64,000 nucleotides of DNA from Acidobacteriota bacterium (lineage in GTDB: Bacteria; Acidobacteriota; Blastocatellia; Pyrinomonadales; Pyrinomonadaceae). Shown here piece by piece: positions 1 to 9,384 of the stretch. How positions within the stretch are numbered: position 1 is the stretch's first letter; every line of letters begins with the position of its first letter. The DNA lies in contig JAOAPX010000041.1 in NCBI GenBank assembly GCA_025463125.1, forward strand, positions 20,386 through 84,385, given 5' to 3'. The notes beneath the pieces were generated by a model. It searched no databases. It saw only the letters and a program-made list of their open reading frames with translations, and had not been told where the DNA came from. Both the position numbers and the translations under genes were made by a program.

Positions 1-1331
1 AAAGGCGTCGTCTGTCCGGCGTAACCTTGTCCCATTCCTTCGAGCCCGATATCGTAAGCGGTTATTCCTTTTCCCGTCACTAAAACCGATTGCTCGGGCG
101 CGAGCGCGTTTTTCATTAAAGGATTGCTTGTGTTCCAGATCTCCGCTAAAAATTTCGTGTTGAATGTTTCTTCGGGCGTTTCGACTGCGGCAATTCCGAG
201 CAGATTTGCTGTTTCGCTCAATCTTTCGCGTCCGAGGTCAACTGCCATCTGCGCGAAATACTGGTTGCTCGAAGCCTCAAACGCCTGACTGATATTCAGA
301 GACGCGCAGCCGTAAGGCGGCTCGCAGCCGCCGTTCGCATCCGTAATCGAACGCGAATTGCGATACGGCACAAAGCCGCCCGGACTGGATGTAAAAGTTT
401 GGTTTTGTTTGCCGGCACGAAACGCTGAAATCATTGTAAATAACTTGAATGTCGAGCCGGGAACGTAAAATTCGCGCGTCGCGCGGTTCAGAAGCGGATT
501 ATTGCGTTTATCGCCTTCGAGTTTCAGCCAGTCTTCGAGCGTTTGCGCTTCGCTTAAAGAAAAAGACGGATTCGAATACATTCCGAGCAAATCGCCGTTT
601 TGCGGGTTTAAGACGACGATTGCGCCTTTTTTGCCTTCGAGCTGCTTGGCAAGAAAAACCTGCAAATCGCGGTCAATCGTGATTCTGACGTCTCGCTGCT
701 CGGTTTCCGGTCTCTTTACTCTGGTTAAAACTTCCCATGCTTCGGGCATCGGGTCGGCTTGCTGCCGGTATAAAGTTCTTTCGAGCCCTGGAGTTCCGCG
801 TTCGGTTCCGAGCAGATGCGCCATTTCCTTTTCAAGCGCGAAAGATCGTTCTATGTTCTTATTCGGGTTGACTTTATAAAAGGCGAGAGCGCTGCCGAGG
901 TTTCCTGTCCGGTCAAGCATCCATCCGCGCAGAGACGCCGCCGAAGTTCGCCGGTTGCGCAAATCTTTATAGCTTAAAGCTTGAAACTGCTCGTTTGATT
1001 CGTCGGCGTAATAAGTCCAGTAAACCTGAAAGCCGAAAACCGTCAAAGCCAGACCCGTAAAGATAAACTGCCAGATTCGCAAGCTCCTGTTCGTTCTTGC
1101 CTGCGTTGTTCTATTGGAGATTTCCTTCGGCAGATTGGTTTCGAAGTTGAATTTAGGGCGGCGAAAATTATCAATAAAAGAAAGGACGAGAAAGCCGGTC
1201 AAAACGGCGATTCCGATCAAATAAACGATCGTTAATCCGGCAGGCGTGCGCTCGAGAATCTGCCCGCCGAAAATTCCTTCGGGCGTGAAGTTTTTCCAGT
1301 CAAATTGCAAAACAAACAATAGAATAAACAT
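1..1331 (-). CDS. Penicillin-binding protein, transpeptidase (C-terminus cut by window edge)
   Basis: Class-B-like penicillin-binding protein that would cross-link peptidoglycan in the periplasm. Translating the minus strand from ATG 1331 gives an open frame to base 1, about 443 residues without a stop. Two hydrophobic segments lie near residues 34-54 and 88-110. The catalytic SxxK motif appears as PGSTFK near residue 293 and the SxN motif as SSN near residue 354; the KTG box would lie beyond the edge. The frame opens only about 40 bases upstream of this ATG, with no better start. It follows an FHA gene on the same strand, and a Ser/Thr kinase diverges from that gene. The arrangement resembles actinobacterial pbpA/fhaA/pknB clusters, so phosphorylation-linked control of wall synthesis is a reasonable inference. 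Confidence 0.9.
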   Translation of the reverse strand, partial: MFILLFVLQFDWKNFTPEGIFGGQILERTPAGLTIVYLIGIAVLTGFLVLSFIDNFRRPKFNFETNLPKEISNRTTQARTNRSLRIWQFIFTGLALTVFGFQVYWTYYADESNEQFQALSYKDLRNRRTSAASLRGWMLDRTGNLGSALAFYKVNPNKNIERSFALEKEMAHLLGTERGTPGLERTLYRQQADPMPEAWEVLTRVKRPETEQRDVRITIDRDLQVFLAKQLEGKKGAIVVLNPQNGDLLGMYSNPSFSLSEAQTLEDWLKLEGDKRNNPLLNRATREFYVPGSTFKLFTMISAFRAGKQNQTFTSSPGGFVPYRNSRSITDANGGCEPPYGCASLNISQAFEASSNQYFAQMAVDLGRERLSETANLLGIAAVETPEETFNTKFLAEIWNTSNPLMKNALAPEQSVLVTGKGITAYDIGLEGMGQGYAGQTTP

Positions 1332-1443
1332 TTTTATAAAACCCGTATTCGTTAAAATTACACGACAATTTCAAAAATATTTTGAAATTAAAGCTTTCCG
1401 AATAAAAGAACCGATATAAAAAACGATAAAAAAACGATATAAG

Positions 1444-2442
1444 TTATTTTATATTCTTGCCTCTTACTTCGGTTTCCGTTTCGAGTGCATCGTTACCGAT
1501 TAAATCAAGGTCAAAATCGCCGGCATCGCTTTTGGATTTAAACTCGAACCCGTTTATCGTTAAAGAATCTTTTGCCGGAGAATTAATCAGCCCGGCGGTT
1601 TCGACCGGTTTCGGAATATGTTCAAACACCACGTCGATATTGCCGAAACTAACCGTGTCGTCCTTGCCGATGAGCGCAGCCGTACCGTAAGAAATACGCT
1701 TGCCGTTGATAAAAGTTCCGTTCGTCGAACCGGTATCGGCGACCATTAAAGCGTTTTCCTGATTGCTTAAAACGAGCGATGCGTGAATTTTTGAAACGCT
1801 CTCGTCGCTGATCGCCAGATCGTTTTCCCTGCTTCGCCCGACGCTCAAGCGCTGATTGTTTTGCAGTGTAAGCTTGATTTTCTGTCCGCTTCCATTCGCC
1901 GTAAAACTGGCGAAAAAGCTTTCAGCCGTATTCGAATCGATTGGCGTAGAAACCTGAACGGGCAAATCCTTTAATTTCACATCCGGAAGCGTCACGTTCA
2001 TTTCGGCTTCGTTTTCGTCCTCGGTAAAATTATCGAAACTGACCTGAAGCTTTACGCCGTCCGTAAAATAATCGGGTTTGATTTCAAATTTCAGCGGGGC
2101 AAACGTGTGATAACGCTTGTCGTTGATATGATCGACGGCGGCGGTTAAAAGCTCGTTTTCGAGTTTCTTTAAGCTTTCGGCGGCGTCGGTCGAGAATTTA
2201 TCCCATTGCGTTTTGAGTTTTAGATTGTGCGGAACGAATTTTCCGCGCGCGCCCAGATCGCGAACTTCGGCATCGAGCAGAAGTTTCAATCTTTCTATTA
2301 ATTCGCTGGTGGCGAGACTGCTCGAAGGCGACCATTTTCTTCCTGTAAAACCGTCGAAAGTTTCGCCGAGCTTTGTCAGAATGCCTTGAATTAACCAATC
2401 TAGTGAAAAACCATTTTTTGTATTGACGTTTTTTTTCGACAT
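1444..2442 (-). CDS. FhaA-like protein: DUF3662 N-terminal domain plus FHA domain
   Basis: Phosphothreonine-binding signalling protein of 332 residues. Residues 1-140 resemble the DUF3662 (FhaA N-terminal) domain. Residues about 190-272 form a forkhead-associated domain with the hallmark pattern VGRSRENDLAI, SxxSKIHA and D.GSTNGTFING, so the phosphothreonine-binding residues (R, S, N) are present. There is no signal peptide or membrane segment, so it is cytoplasmic. It lies 112 bases upstream of the penicillin-binding protein on the same strand and diverges from the kinase gene at 2776. By analogy with mycobacterial FhaA, it probably docks on phosphorylated kinase or wall-synthesis partners; the partner is inferred. 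Confidence 0.9.
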   Translation of the reverse strand: MSKKNVNTKNGFSLDWLIQGILTKLGETFDGFTGRKWSPSSSLATSELIERLKLLLDAEVRDLGARGKFVPHNLKLKTQWDKFSTDAAESLKKLENELLTAAVDHINDKRYHTFAPLKFEIKPDYFTDGVKLQVSFDNFTEDENEAEMNVTLPDVKLKDLPVQVSTPIDSNTAESFFASFTANGSGQKIKLTLQNNQRLSVGRSRENDLAISDESVSKIHASLVLSNQENALMVADTGSTNGTFINGKRISYGTAALIGKDDTVSFGNIDVVFEHIPKPVETAGLINSPAKDSLTINGFEFKSKSDAGDFDLDLIGNDALETETEVRGKNIK

Positions 2443-2775
2443 TTACTATCTTTGCGAATAATTCGGCTAAACCGTATTAATCTTTCCAATCATTTTATCC
2501 GATACCGCATCCAAATGAAAGAAATATTGAATATAAACGAATTGTGCGCCTGCTTCAGGCGGTTTTCTAAATAAATAAAAGCATTTATTTTAACTTTAGA
2601 AATAAAGTAGCTTTTAAATTTTTATAACGAAATTTTGTGAACGAGTGTTTACTTTTTATTTCAAAACAGGGCTTTTAGCACGCGAAAACTTTTCATAGTG
2701 TGTTTTGCGAACTTTGAACTTATAATGTCGTAATGGATATAGAGATTTATTTATAGATTTCAAATCCATTCAGAA
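2443..2775. promoter_or_regulatory. Divergent intergenic region between FHA gene and kinase
   Basis: AT-rich 333-base gap between divergently transcribed genes, so it should hold promoters for both. A TATAAT hexamer at 2721-2726 could be a -10 box for the kinase, but no good -35 lies 16-18 bases upstream. A 6-bp GC hairpin (CGCCTG/CAGGCG, 2547-2561) followed by four T looks like a weak plus-strand terminator or attenuator. An AAATAAAT/ATTTATTT inverted repeat occupies 2569-2590. I see no gene here. Confidence 0.4.
2547..2566 (+). terminator. Small GC hairpin with short T run
   Basis: CGCCTG (2547-2552), loop CTT, CAGGCG (2556-2561), then GGTTTT-like bases. The stem is strong for its size but the T run is only four. 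It lies upstream of the kinase with no plus-strand gene ending nearby, so it could be an attenuator in a long kinase leader. Confidence 0.3.
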
Positions 2776-4353
2776 ATGAGAGAACTTGTATTAAAAAATA
2801 CGCGCCTTGACGGGCGTTATATTATCAACGAGCAGCTCGGACAGGGAAGCTACGCGGAAATATACGCTGCGCGCGACACGATGTCACTGCCGCAGTCGCC
2901 TCACGCCGTTGTCGTTATAAAAGCGCTTAACGTCTTTTTACAAAACGATTTGGACGCAGACCTCGAACGCACCTTAGTTGAAAATTTTCAAAATGAAGCC
3001 GTCGCGCTCGATCGCGTGAGACATCCGAATATTATCAGCCGTTTAGGACATGGAACGGCTCGCGATCTGCGCGGAACGGTTTTTCATTACCTTGTTTTGG
3101 AATATCTTTCGGGCGGCGATCTGGCGCGCCTTTGCCGCGAAAACAGTCTTCGGCTCGGTCAAGCCCTGAAATATCTCGAACAGGTTTGCGCGGGGCTCGG
3201 TCACGCGCATGATAACGGCATTATTCACCGCGATATTAAGCCGCAGAACCTGCTTTTAACGAAAGATCGGGAAACGGTTAAGATTGCGGATTTCGGCGTC
3301 GCGCGCGTCACGCAATCGGATTCGCCGATAACTCGCGTCGGAACGAATATTTTCGCGCCGCCCGAACATTCGCCGATGATGGTCGGCAACTTCGAAACCA
3401 TAACTTACACGGAATTAACGCCGTCAGCCGACATCTATTCGCTTGCCAAGTCGGCTTATGTGCTTATAACGTGCGAATCGCCGAGATTGTTTTCAAATCA
3501 GCCGATTACGGAACTGCCCGCGTCTGCGAAAAAAGAACCCTGGGCGCGTGATTTACTGGAAATATTAAATAAAGCGACGCGTAGCAACCCTAAAGACAGA
3601 TACCGGACGGTCAAAGAATTCTGGCAGGATTTAGCCGTTTTGAACGAGTATGCGGAAGAACATGAAACGGTTACACATATAAAGGCTCGGATAGATAACA
3701 CTCCGCAGCCGCGCGTAGCGAAAGGCTACACTCCGATTGCGCCGACAATGCCGCGCTTTAACACGTCTCGGGATTTGAAACTGAAAAACTTGCCGCCGTC
3801 GATCAAAAATCCTTCGATCGTCATAAAGCTCGACGAGAATCAATTTCAGAATAAAAATCTAAGTCCGTATAAAAACTTAAGTCCGTCTGATAAAAAAACA
3901 ACAAATGATATTTCGCCGCAAAATCCCCTCATAAACGAAAATTACCAGCCGAGTATTCCCGAAGCGGCTTCAATACCTCAAAAACGCGGCGGGTTTTTAA
4001 GACGAACGGCGACCTTTGTGTTTTTAATCGGATTATTCGCGGGAATTTTGTTTGCAACGCATAATTATCTGCGCGGGCGCGGAGTTTTGCCGGAATTTTC
4101 GAATCCGTTTGCCACGCAGCAAGCCGTAGCGCTCGTAGATATAAATCTGCGCTCGGACCCGAGCACGAAAAATCAAAGAGTCGGACTTGTTCCGAAAGAT
4201 TCGCGTTTGAAAATAATTTCCAGTGATGATAATTGGTATGAAGTAGAAATAATCGAGCCGGGACGCCCGAAAGAAAGCGATAACTGGGCTGATCGCGGCT
4301 GGATAAGCACGAAAACTCGCTCCGGCGATGATACAGTAAAAATATCGAGGTAA
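2776..4353 (+). CDS. Membrane Ser/Thr protein kinase (PknB-like) with C-terminal SH3-like domain
   Basis: Hanks-type kinase of 525 residues. The glycine loop LGQGSYAEIY is at 21-30, the ATP lysine in VVVIKA at about 49, catalytic HRDIKPQN at 151-158, and DFG at 172-174 followed by an activation loop and an APPE motif. After a proline/serine-rich linker there is one transmembrane helix (about 408-428). The outer part (450-525) looks like a bacterial SH3 domain (VDINLRSDP, W at the expected positions) rather than the PASTA repeats of PknB. SH3 domains of this type often bind cell-wall material, so it may sense peptidoglycan. It is followed 7 bases later by a second FHA gene. Start ATG has only a weak ribosome site. 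Confidence 0.95.
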   Translation: MRELVLKNTRLDGRYIINEQLGQGSYAEIYAARDTMSLPQSPHAVVVIKALNVFLQNDLDADLERTLVENFQNEAVALDRVRHPNIISRLGHGTARDLRGTVFHYLVLEYLSGGDLARLCRENSLRLGQALKYLEQVCAGLGHAHDNGIIHRDIKPQNLLLTKDRETVKIADFGVARVTQSDSPITRVGTNIFAPPEHSPMMVGNFETITYTELTPSADIYSLAKSAYVLITCESPRLFSNQPITELPASAKKEPWARDLLEILNKATRSNPKDRYRTVKEFWQDLAVLNEYAEEHETVTHIKARIDNTPQPRVAKGYTPIAPTMPRFNTSRDLKLKNLPPSIKNPSIVIKLDENQFQNKNLSPYKNLSPSDKKTTNDISPQNPLINENYQPSIPEAASIPQKRGGFLRRTATFVFLIGLFAGILFATHNYLRGRGVLPEFSNPFATQQAVALVDINLRSDPSTKNQRVGLVPKDSRLKIISSDDNWYEVEIIEPGRPKESDNWADRGWISTKTRSGDDTVKISR

Positions 4354-4360
4354 AAATTAA

Positions 4361-5377
4361 GTGAGTGTTTTGGACAAGGTAAGACAATGGATTGACGGCG
4401 AGAGCGCAGAGCTTGTTTTGGAAGAAGCGGCTCGCGACGCGCAGGTAAAGCCGCGCAGCAAATCCGAAGAATTTATCGTGAAGATTGCCCGCGCCGTCGA
4501 AGAGGTAATGCAAAACGAAATGGTGCCGCTGCCGCAGGGAACGACGATTATCCCGACCGAATATATTATTTTCCTCAGCAATGAAGACGATAAGGAATGG
4601 CAGGGCATAAAGCGAAGAGGGCTTGAGCAGGGGCTTTATCACATTTTAGCCGAACGAGCCAAAGAGATTTCCGGCAAGCAAAAACTTGAAACGAAAACGT
4701 TTGTCGTAGAGCTTCGCGTTGACGGCACTTTGGAAAAAGGTTCGGTTCGCGTGCAGCATAGCTGGGAAGATTCCTCGGGCGGCAAAACCGGCGTTTTACC
4801 GCGCTTGCCGCTCGCCGCCCAAAATCAGCCGAACCAATTGGGACAAAATCCGGCTCACGCCGCGCAAAGCAATCTGGATGTGACGTCAAAGCTTCCGGGC
4901 GGTTTTACAAGCGAAATTCAAACTCCCGCCAGCCAGATGCAGAATCAGCCGTTTATCCCGAATCAGGTTTTGCCGCCGACGGTTCCGCAATTAAATGTTT
5001 CACAACCGATTGCTCCGGTAGCCGAAGACAATGAGGAAATGACGCACGTTCATAAAAGAAAAACAGAGTTGTACCGGCTGGAAGTCTGGCGCGGCGGCGT
5101 TCGGCAAAGCGTTCTGCCGATATATCAAAATGAGATTTCACTCGGGCGCGGTTCAAAATCAAAACCGGTTGATGTCTCGCTTCCGGGAGATCCTGAGATA
5201 AGCCGCCGGCATATAACGATTACAACCGACGGGGAAGGGAACTTCTGGATGTTAAATGAAGGGAAAAACCCTGCTGTAATCAATAACTATGAAATACCGA
5301 TCGGGAAGCGCGTGCAGGTTTCGAGCGGAATGCCTATTGCGATTTGCAGTTATTTACTGAAAATTCAATCGAAATAA
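4361..5377 (+). CDS. Second FhaA-like protein: DUF3662 domain plus C-terminal FHA domain
   Basis: 338 residues, GTG start 7 bases after the kinase stop, so the two are surely co-transcribed. Residues 1-140 match the DUF3662 fold (WQGIKRRGLEQGLYHIL segment), 150-235 is a Gln/Pro/Asn-rich linker, and 255-335 is an FHA domain (SLGRGSKSKPVDVSLPGDPEISRRHITI). The FHA domain keeps the GR and SRRH motifs but has NPAVINN where the first FHA protein has GSTNGT, so phosphopeptide specificity probably differs. It is the likely direct substrate or adaptor of the adjacent kinase (inferred from linkage). Confidence 0.88.
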   Translation: MSVLDKVRQWIDGESAELVLEEAARDAQVKPRSKSEEFIVKIARAVEEVMQNEMVPLPQGTTIIPTEYIIFLSNEDDKEWQGIKRRGLEQGLYHILAERAKEISGKQKLETKTFVVELRVDGTLEKGSVRVQHSWEDSSGGKTGVLPRLPLAAQNQPNQLGQNPAHAAQSNLDVTSKLPGGFTSEIQTPASQMQNQPFIPNQVLPPTVPQLNVSQPIAPVAEDNEEMTHVHKRKTELYRLEVWRGGVRQSVLPIYQNEISLGRGSKSKPVDVSLPGDPEISRRHITITTDGEGNFWMLNEGKNPAVINNYEIPIGKRVQVSSGMPIAICSYLLKIQSK

Positions 5378-5402
5378 GACTTCAAGTAATACTTTACCCG
5401 AA

Positions 5403-5426
5403 AAGGCGGACCGATCCGCCTTTTTT
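5403..5426 (+). terminator. Rho-independent terminator after kinase-FHA operon
   Basis: AAGGCGGA, loop CCGA, TCCGCCTT, with a run of T to 5426. Perfect 8-bp GC-rich stem, 26 bases after the FHA gene stop. Confidence 0.85.
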
Positions 5427-5521
5427 ATTAATATTAAAGTACCGGTTTAATTTCAGGAAAAAATATAACCGTTTAAGACACAAAGCTTGAATTGTAAGAC
5501 TTCAATCTTTGAAGGAGAAAT

Positions 5522-6664
5522 ATGGAACCGCTGGCAAATAAAATAAGACCGCGAAATTTAGATGATTACATCGGGCAAAAGCATCTTGTCGGTGAAGGAA
5601 AGCCTCTGCGTCTCGCGATCGAACAGAAACATATCTTTTCGTTTATTTTGTGGGGAACGCCCGGAACGGGCAAGACTACTTTAGCGAGAATTTACGCTAA
5701 TGCGATAAACGCGGATTTCTACGAATTGTCAGCCGTATCTGCCGGAAAAGAAGACATTAGAAAAATTATTGCAAAGCCGCGCGAAGAGAATCGTCCGAAA
5801 ATTCTTTTTCTCGACGAAATTCACAGGTTTAATAAAGCCCAGCAGGATTTTCTTTTGCCGTTTGTAGAGAGCGGGGAACTGAATCTGATCGGCGCAACCA
5901 CGGAAAATCCGAGCTTTGAAGTTATTCCGGCTCTTCTTTCAAGATTACGCGTTTTTGTTTTACAGGAATTTTCCGAAGAGGATATGCGCAAAATTATCGC
6001 CCGAACCAATTTTAATTTAGAAGAGGAAGCTGTCGAATGGCTTGTTTCGATGGCGAACGGCGATGCTCGTCAGGCGATTACAATGCTGGAAAATACGAAC
6101 CGGCTTTATGAAGAAATTACTTTAGAAACACTCAAGGAAACTTTGCAGTCAAAGTTCTTACGCTACGATAAAAAAGGTGAAGAACATTACAATTTGATCA
6201 GCGCGTTTATCAAATCGATGCGCGCGAGTCAGCCGGATGCGGCGATCTATTATCTGGCTCGGATGATCGAAGGCGGAGAAGACCCGAAATTTATTGCGCG
6301 CAGAATGGTTATATTTGCCTCGGAAGATATAGGGATAGCTCAGCCGACGGCGCTTGTCGTGGCAAATGCGGTGTTCAGAGCAGTGGAAACAATCGGTTTA
6401 CCCGAAGCCGGTATAAATTTGGCTCACGGCGTCGCGTATCTTTCCAATTGCCCGAAAGACAAAAGCGCCTATGAAGCTTATATGAGCGCGCTCGACGACG
6501 CGAAAAGACTCGGGAACTTGCCTGTTCCGCTCGTCGTACGTAACGCTCCGACCGGCTTGATGAAAAAAATGGGCTACGGTGAAGGTTATGAAAAATATAC
6601 GAAAGAAGATTTACTGCCGGAAAAAATAAAAAAGAAGAAATACTTCAAAAACGATAAAAAATAA
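5522..6664 (+). CDS. rarA: Replication-associated recombination protein A (AAA+ ATPase)
   Basis: RarA/MgsA, a clamp-loader-like AAA+ ATPase acting at stalled replication forks. Walker [10 protein letters not shown] is at 45-53, Walker B LFLDEIH at 95-101, sensor 1 in GATTENPSF, and an arginine-finger-type SRLR follows. The C-terminal tetramerisation region is present ([42 protein letters not shown]). At 380 residues it is shorter than typical RarA (about 430-450); it ends in a Lys-rich tail shortly after the GYGEGY motif. A good ribosome site (GAAGGAG) precedes the ATG. Confidence 0.95.
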   Translation: MEPLANKIRPRNLDDYIGQKHLVGEGKPLRLAIEQKHIFSFILWGTPGTGKTTLARIYANAINADFYELSAVSAGKEDIRKIIAKPREENRPKILFLDEIHRFNKAQQDFLLPFVESGELNLIGATTENPSFEVIPALLSRLRVFVLQEFSEEDMRKIIARTNFNLEEEAVEWLVSMANGDARQAITMLENTNRLYEEITLETLKETLQSKFLRYDKKGEEHYNLISAFIKSMRASQPDAAIYYLARMIEGGEDPKFIARRMVIFASEDIGIAQPTALVVANAVFRAVETIGLPEAGINLAHGVAYLSNCPKDKSAYEAYMSALDDAKRLGNLPVPLVVRNAPTGLMKKMGYGEGYEKYTKEDLLPEKIKKKKYFKNDKK

Positions 6665-6703
6665 CTCGGACGGGAAGTACTTTAGATATTTATTTTTAGT
6701 TTA

Positions 6704-7483
6704 TTAAACGACCATTCTGCGCCGAATGCTTCGCAAAGCCCATTCAAACGCGAGAAATGAAACGACTAAAAGATATATAAGCTCATACAGATGCCTCGCA
6801 TAAAAGTTTCCGCTTAAACACGCCCGGGTTAAATCAATAACTGCCGTCGTAGGCAATAGATAAGCGATAATTTGCAGCCAAAAGGGAAGTATGTCTACCG
6901 GGAACCACGCGCCGCACAGGAAAATTGTCGAGAAAAACAAGGCGAAAAATATATTGAAGTTGTCTATATCAAAAATATGCGCGGTGACCCCGAGCGCAAA
7001 TCCTCCGAGATAGAGACAACCGAGAATTAAAGGGATAATAGCCAGTATCGTATAAAACGACTCAGCCGAGCCGAAAATGACGATTAAAGGCAGGATAAAA
7101 AGCGAATCAATAACTCCTTTGCTGATCGCCCAGAAGATTTCCCCGGCTGCAAGAGACTCCGCGTTAACGGGCGTTGCCAGAATGGCATCGTAAGTCGATT
7201 GGTAAACCATTCTAAAATAAGCTCCGTAGGTCATCTCAAATACCGTTCGCATCAAAACGGTAAAAGCTAAAACGCCCGCGCCTACAAAAGAAAGATAGCT
7301 CATTCCCGAAACGTTCGATCCGATTAAAGCACCGACACCGAAACCGAATGCGAAAAATGTGAAAACGGGTTCGATTACGGGAGCGATAAGCTCTGTTTTC
7401 CAGAGACGTAGATACACCTTTAGATTTCGCCGCCATACAGACAGCGCGTCACTTATGTGAATATTATGCAGCCCGAGATGCAT
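6704..7483 (-). CDS. ABC-2 type transporter permease (NodJ/DrrB-like)
   Basis: 259-residue inner-membrane permease with about six hydrophobic segments and the ABC-2 signature region near the C-terminus (FFSTIFLCGAWFPVDILPFW). The N-terminal WRRNLKVYLRLWKTELIAPVIEP is typical of NodJ-like permeases. It is the last gene of a minus-strand group that includes the ATPase at 9444-10340, its likely partner. The group is led by a MarR regulator, suggesting export of a drug or small lipophilic compound. A 152-base gap separates it from the DUF402 gene, so it may have its own promoter. Confidence 0.9.
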   Translation of the reverse strand: MHLGLHNIHISDALSVWRRNLKVYLRLWKTELIAPVIEPVFTFFAFGFGVGALIGSNVSGMSYLSFVGAGVLAFTVLMRTVFEMTYGAYFRMVYQSTYDAILATPVNAESLAAGEIFWAISKGVIDSLFILPLIVIFGSAESFYTILAIIPLILGCLYLGGFALGVTAHIFDIDNFNIFFALFFSTIFLCGAWFPVDILPFWLQIIAYLLPTTAVIDLTRACLSGNFYARHLYELIYLLVVSFLAFEWALRSIRRRMVV

Positions 7484-7635
7484 ATTAAAGTGGTGCGGAA
7501 AACATTGAAAAAAAGGTAGTAATCATTTAATGTAAAGGTTTACTTTAACTGCCGCTAAATCAATAGTTTGCAATAAATTGACCTTGGTTGATTAATAAAA
7601 TAATAAAAAGGTCGGCAAGCACACACCTCATGTTT

Positions 7636-8142
7636 TTATTCAATAAAATCAAACGGAAAAACCCTGGAATTTATCATTTCGAGCAGCTCTCCGAGACTGT
7701 TTTTGGCATTATCAACGATCATTTCCGGATAATTGTATTTCAAAGCATGACGCTCAAATTCGTCTAAATCGAGAATTTGATAATTAAAGTCTTTCCAAAC
7801 CAAAACGTCTATGTCCAGATCTATATAATCCAGAATGTTGTTTTCAAAAACCGGCGGTATATTGACGTTGCAGTAAAAGTTCCTCAATCCGCCGGACGGT
7901 TCGTGAAACCTAAAAACGTTATACCATTTGTCCAGCCAGTAATATTCGTATGAAATTGTGCCGCGTCTTATAACGCCGAGGTCGCTGTGAACAACTTCTT
8001 TTTCGAATTCGCCGACGAAAGTTAAAAGCGATTCCGAGCGCTCGATGAATTTGCAGTCCCAGCTGCGATGAATTTTATTGTCGTATTTACGCGCGTTTAT
8101 TCTAACTATATTTTCGCTTAAATAATTTTCGCTTAAATTCAA
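7636..8142 (-). CDS. DUF402 family protein
   Basis: 168-residue cytoplasmic protein matching the DUF402 fold (FAU-1/NtdP-like): the YYWLDKWYNVFRFH and FYCNVNIPP motifs and the acidic YIDLDIDVLVW...DLDEF stretch are characteristic. Some family members are nucleoside di/triphosphatases or RNA-binding; the substrate here is unknown. Its ATG overlaps the hydrolase stop (ATGA), showing translational coupling. The N-terminus contains an in-frame duplication (LSEN twice) caused by a 15-bp tandem repeat. Confidence 0.85.
   Translation of the reverse strand: MNLSENYLSENIVRINARKYDNKIHRSWDCKFIERSESLLTFVGEFEKEVVHSDLGVIRRGTISYEYYWLDKWYNVFRFHEPSGGLRNFYCNVNIPPVFENNILDYIDLDIDVLVWKDFNYQILDLDEFERHALKYNYPEMIVDNAKNSLGELLEMINSRVFPFDFIE
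8110..8138. repeat. 15-bp-period tandem duplication in DUF402 gene
   Basis: The 14-mer attttcgcttaaat occurs at 8110-8123 and again at 8125-8138. It encodes the doubled LSEN at the N-terminus of the DUF402 protein. Confidence 0.8.
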
Positions 8143-8915
8143 AATTTCACTTCCTTGATAAAACTTTTTAAGACCGAATTAAACTGTTCGGGTTGTTCCA
8201 TATTGGAAAAATGACCGGCATTTTTTACAACGAAAAGCCTGGAGTTTTTTATTCGGTCGTTCAGTGACTTTGCCGTTTGCAAATCGGTCACTCGATCTTC
8301 TTCGCCGAAAATTAAAGCGGTCGGAACATTTATCCGTTCTAAAACGCTTGTCTGATCTTTACGCTCAGCCATCGCTTTTAAAGCTGAAATGGCGGATGCC
8401 GGCGCGGTTTCGCCGAACAAGTTTTCAAGCTCTTTTAACAGTTCCGGATTTTCATTTTTAGTATGCGGGCTGATTAAATTCGGCATCATTTTTTCGCGTA
8501 AGGTTTGAACTCCGACGGTTTTTATCTGCTCGATTGTTTCAAACCTTTGCAGCCTTTTTTCATCCGTATCGGCGACAGCGTTTGTGTCGCACAAAATGAG
8601 CGCGGAAAATATTTCAGGATGTAAACGGTACAGGTTTAAGATAACGTAGCCGCCGATTGAAAGTCCGCCGATGATGGCTTTACCTATATTCAAAAACTGC
8701 AAAAGTTCCGCAATATCCTCAGCCATTTCTTCGATCGAATCGGCGGGCGGCAAATCTTTAGAAATTCCGAAGCCTCTGAAATCAGGTAAAATCAAACGGC
8801 AGCCCTGTTCGGTTATAGCTTCTATTTGACTTCGCCACATTTTTCCCGAAAGCGGAAAAGCGTGTAAAAAAACGATCGGCGTTCCTTCGCCATAATCTTC
8901 AAAATACATTTTCAT
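8139..8915 (-). CDS. Alpha/beta-fold hydrolase
   Basis: 258 residues of the alpha/beta hydrolase superfamily, close to the 3-oxoadipate enol-lactonase/esterase type. The oxyanion segment is FLHAFPLSGKMW, the nucleophile elbow GLSIGGY near residue 92-98, the acidic residue in FGEEDRVTD and the catalytic histidine in NAGHFSNMEQPEQF. No signal peptide. It follows the stress protein by 7 bases and overlaps the DUF402 start. Substrate unknown. Confidence 0.92.
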   Translation of the reverse strand: MKMYFEDYGEGTPIVFLHAFPLSGKMWRSQIEAITEQGCRLILPDFRGFGISKDLPPADSIEEMAEDIAELLQFLNIGKAIIGGLSIGGYVILNLYRLHPEIFSALILCDTNAVADTDEKRLQRFETIEQIKTVGVQTLREKMMPNLISPHTKNENPELLKELENLFGETAPASAISALKAMAERKDQTSVLERINVPTALIFGEEDRVTDLQTAKSLNDRIKNSRLFVVKNAGHFSNMEQPEQFNSVLKSFIKEVKF

Positions 8916-8922
8916 AAAAATT

Positions 8923-9378
8923 TTACGACGCGCTTGTTTTAACGACCATTACCGAGCAGGGCGCTTTATGGACTACCGAATCGGAAACCGAACCGAGCAG
9001 AAGTCTCTCCCAGAGATTGTATCCGTGAGAGCCGACGATTACTAAGTCTGCTTTCATAGCCGTTGCCGTTTCGACGATTTTAGTTTCCGGGGTGCCGATT
9101 AAAACCTCGGTCGAAACAACAATCCCCGTGCCGGGAAACAAATCCAGAATTTGCTCTTTCGCTTTGCGCAGAACGTTTTCCGTGTGCTCCTTTGAAGACT
9201 GTTCGATTTCGACCGTCGAAGGCAGATAACCGGAATATATATCGACCGCTAAAGGGAGAGCCATGTCGATAACCGACACTATTTTGATTTCATCACCAAA
9301 AGTGAAATTAAATTTTCGGATTGTACTGATCGCGCATTCACTATATTTTGTTCCGTCCGTAGCAAATAAAACTTTCAT
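8923..9378 (-). CDS. Universal stress protein (UspA family)
   Basis: 151-residue single UspA domain. The ATP-binding signature G-2x-G-9x-G-S is visible in GSHGYNLWERLLLGSVS near the C-terminus, with the N-terminal VLFATDGTKYSE strand, so it is probably the ATP-binding subclass. It is followed closely by the hydrolase gene. The start is well defined by two consecutive Shine-Dalgarno sequences. Confidence 0.95.
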   Translation of the reverse strand: MKVLFATDGTKYSECAISTIRKFNFTFGDEIKIVSVIDMALPLAVDIYSGYLPSTVEIEQSSKEHTENVLRKAKEQILDLFPGTGIVVSTEVLIGTPETKIVETATAMKADLVIVGSHGYNLWERLLLGSVSDSVVHKAPCSVMVVKTSAS

Positions 9379-9384
9379 GTTTTT

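Noticed and set aside
449..879. Plus-strand open frames within the first kilobase
   Set aside because: They are antisense to a clear penicillin-binding protein whose motifs are intact on the minus strand.
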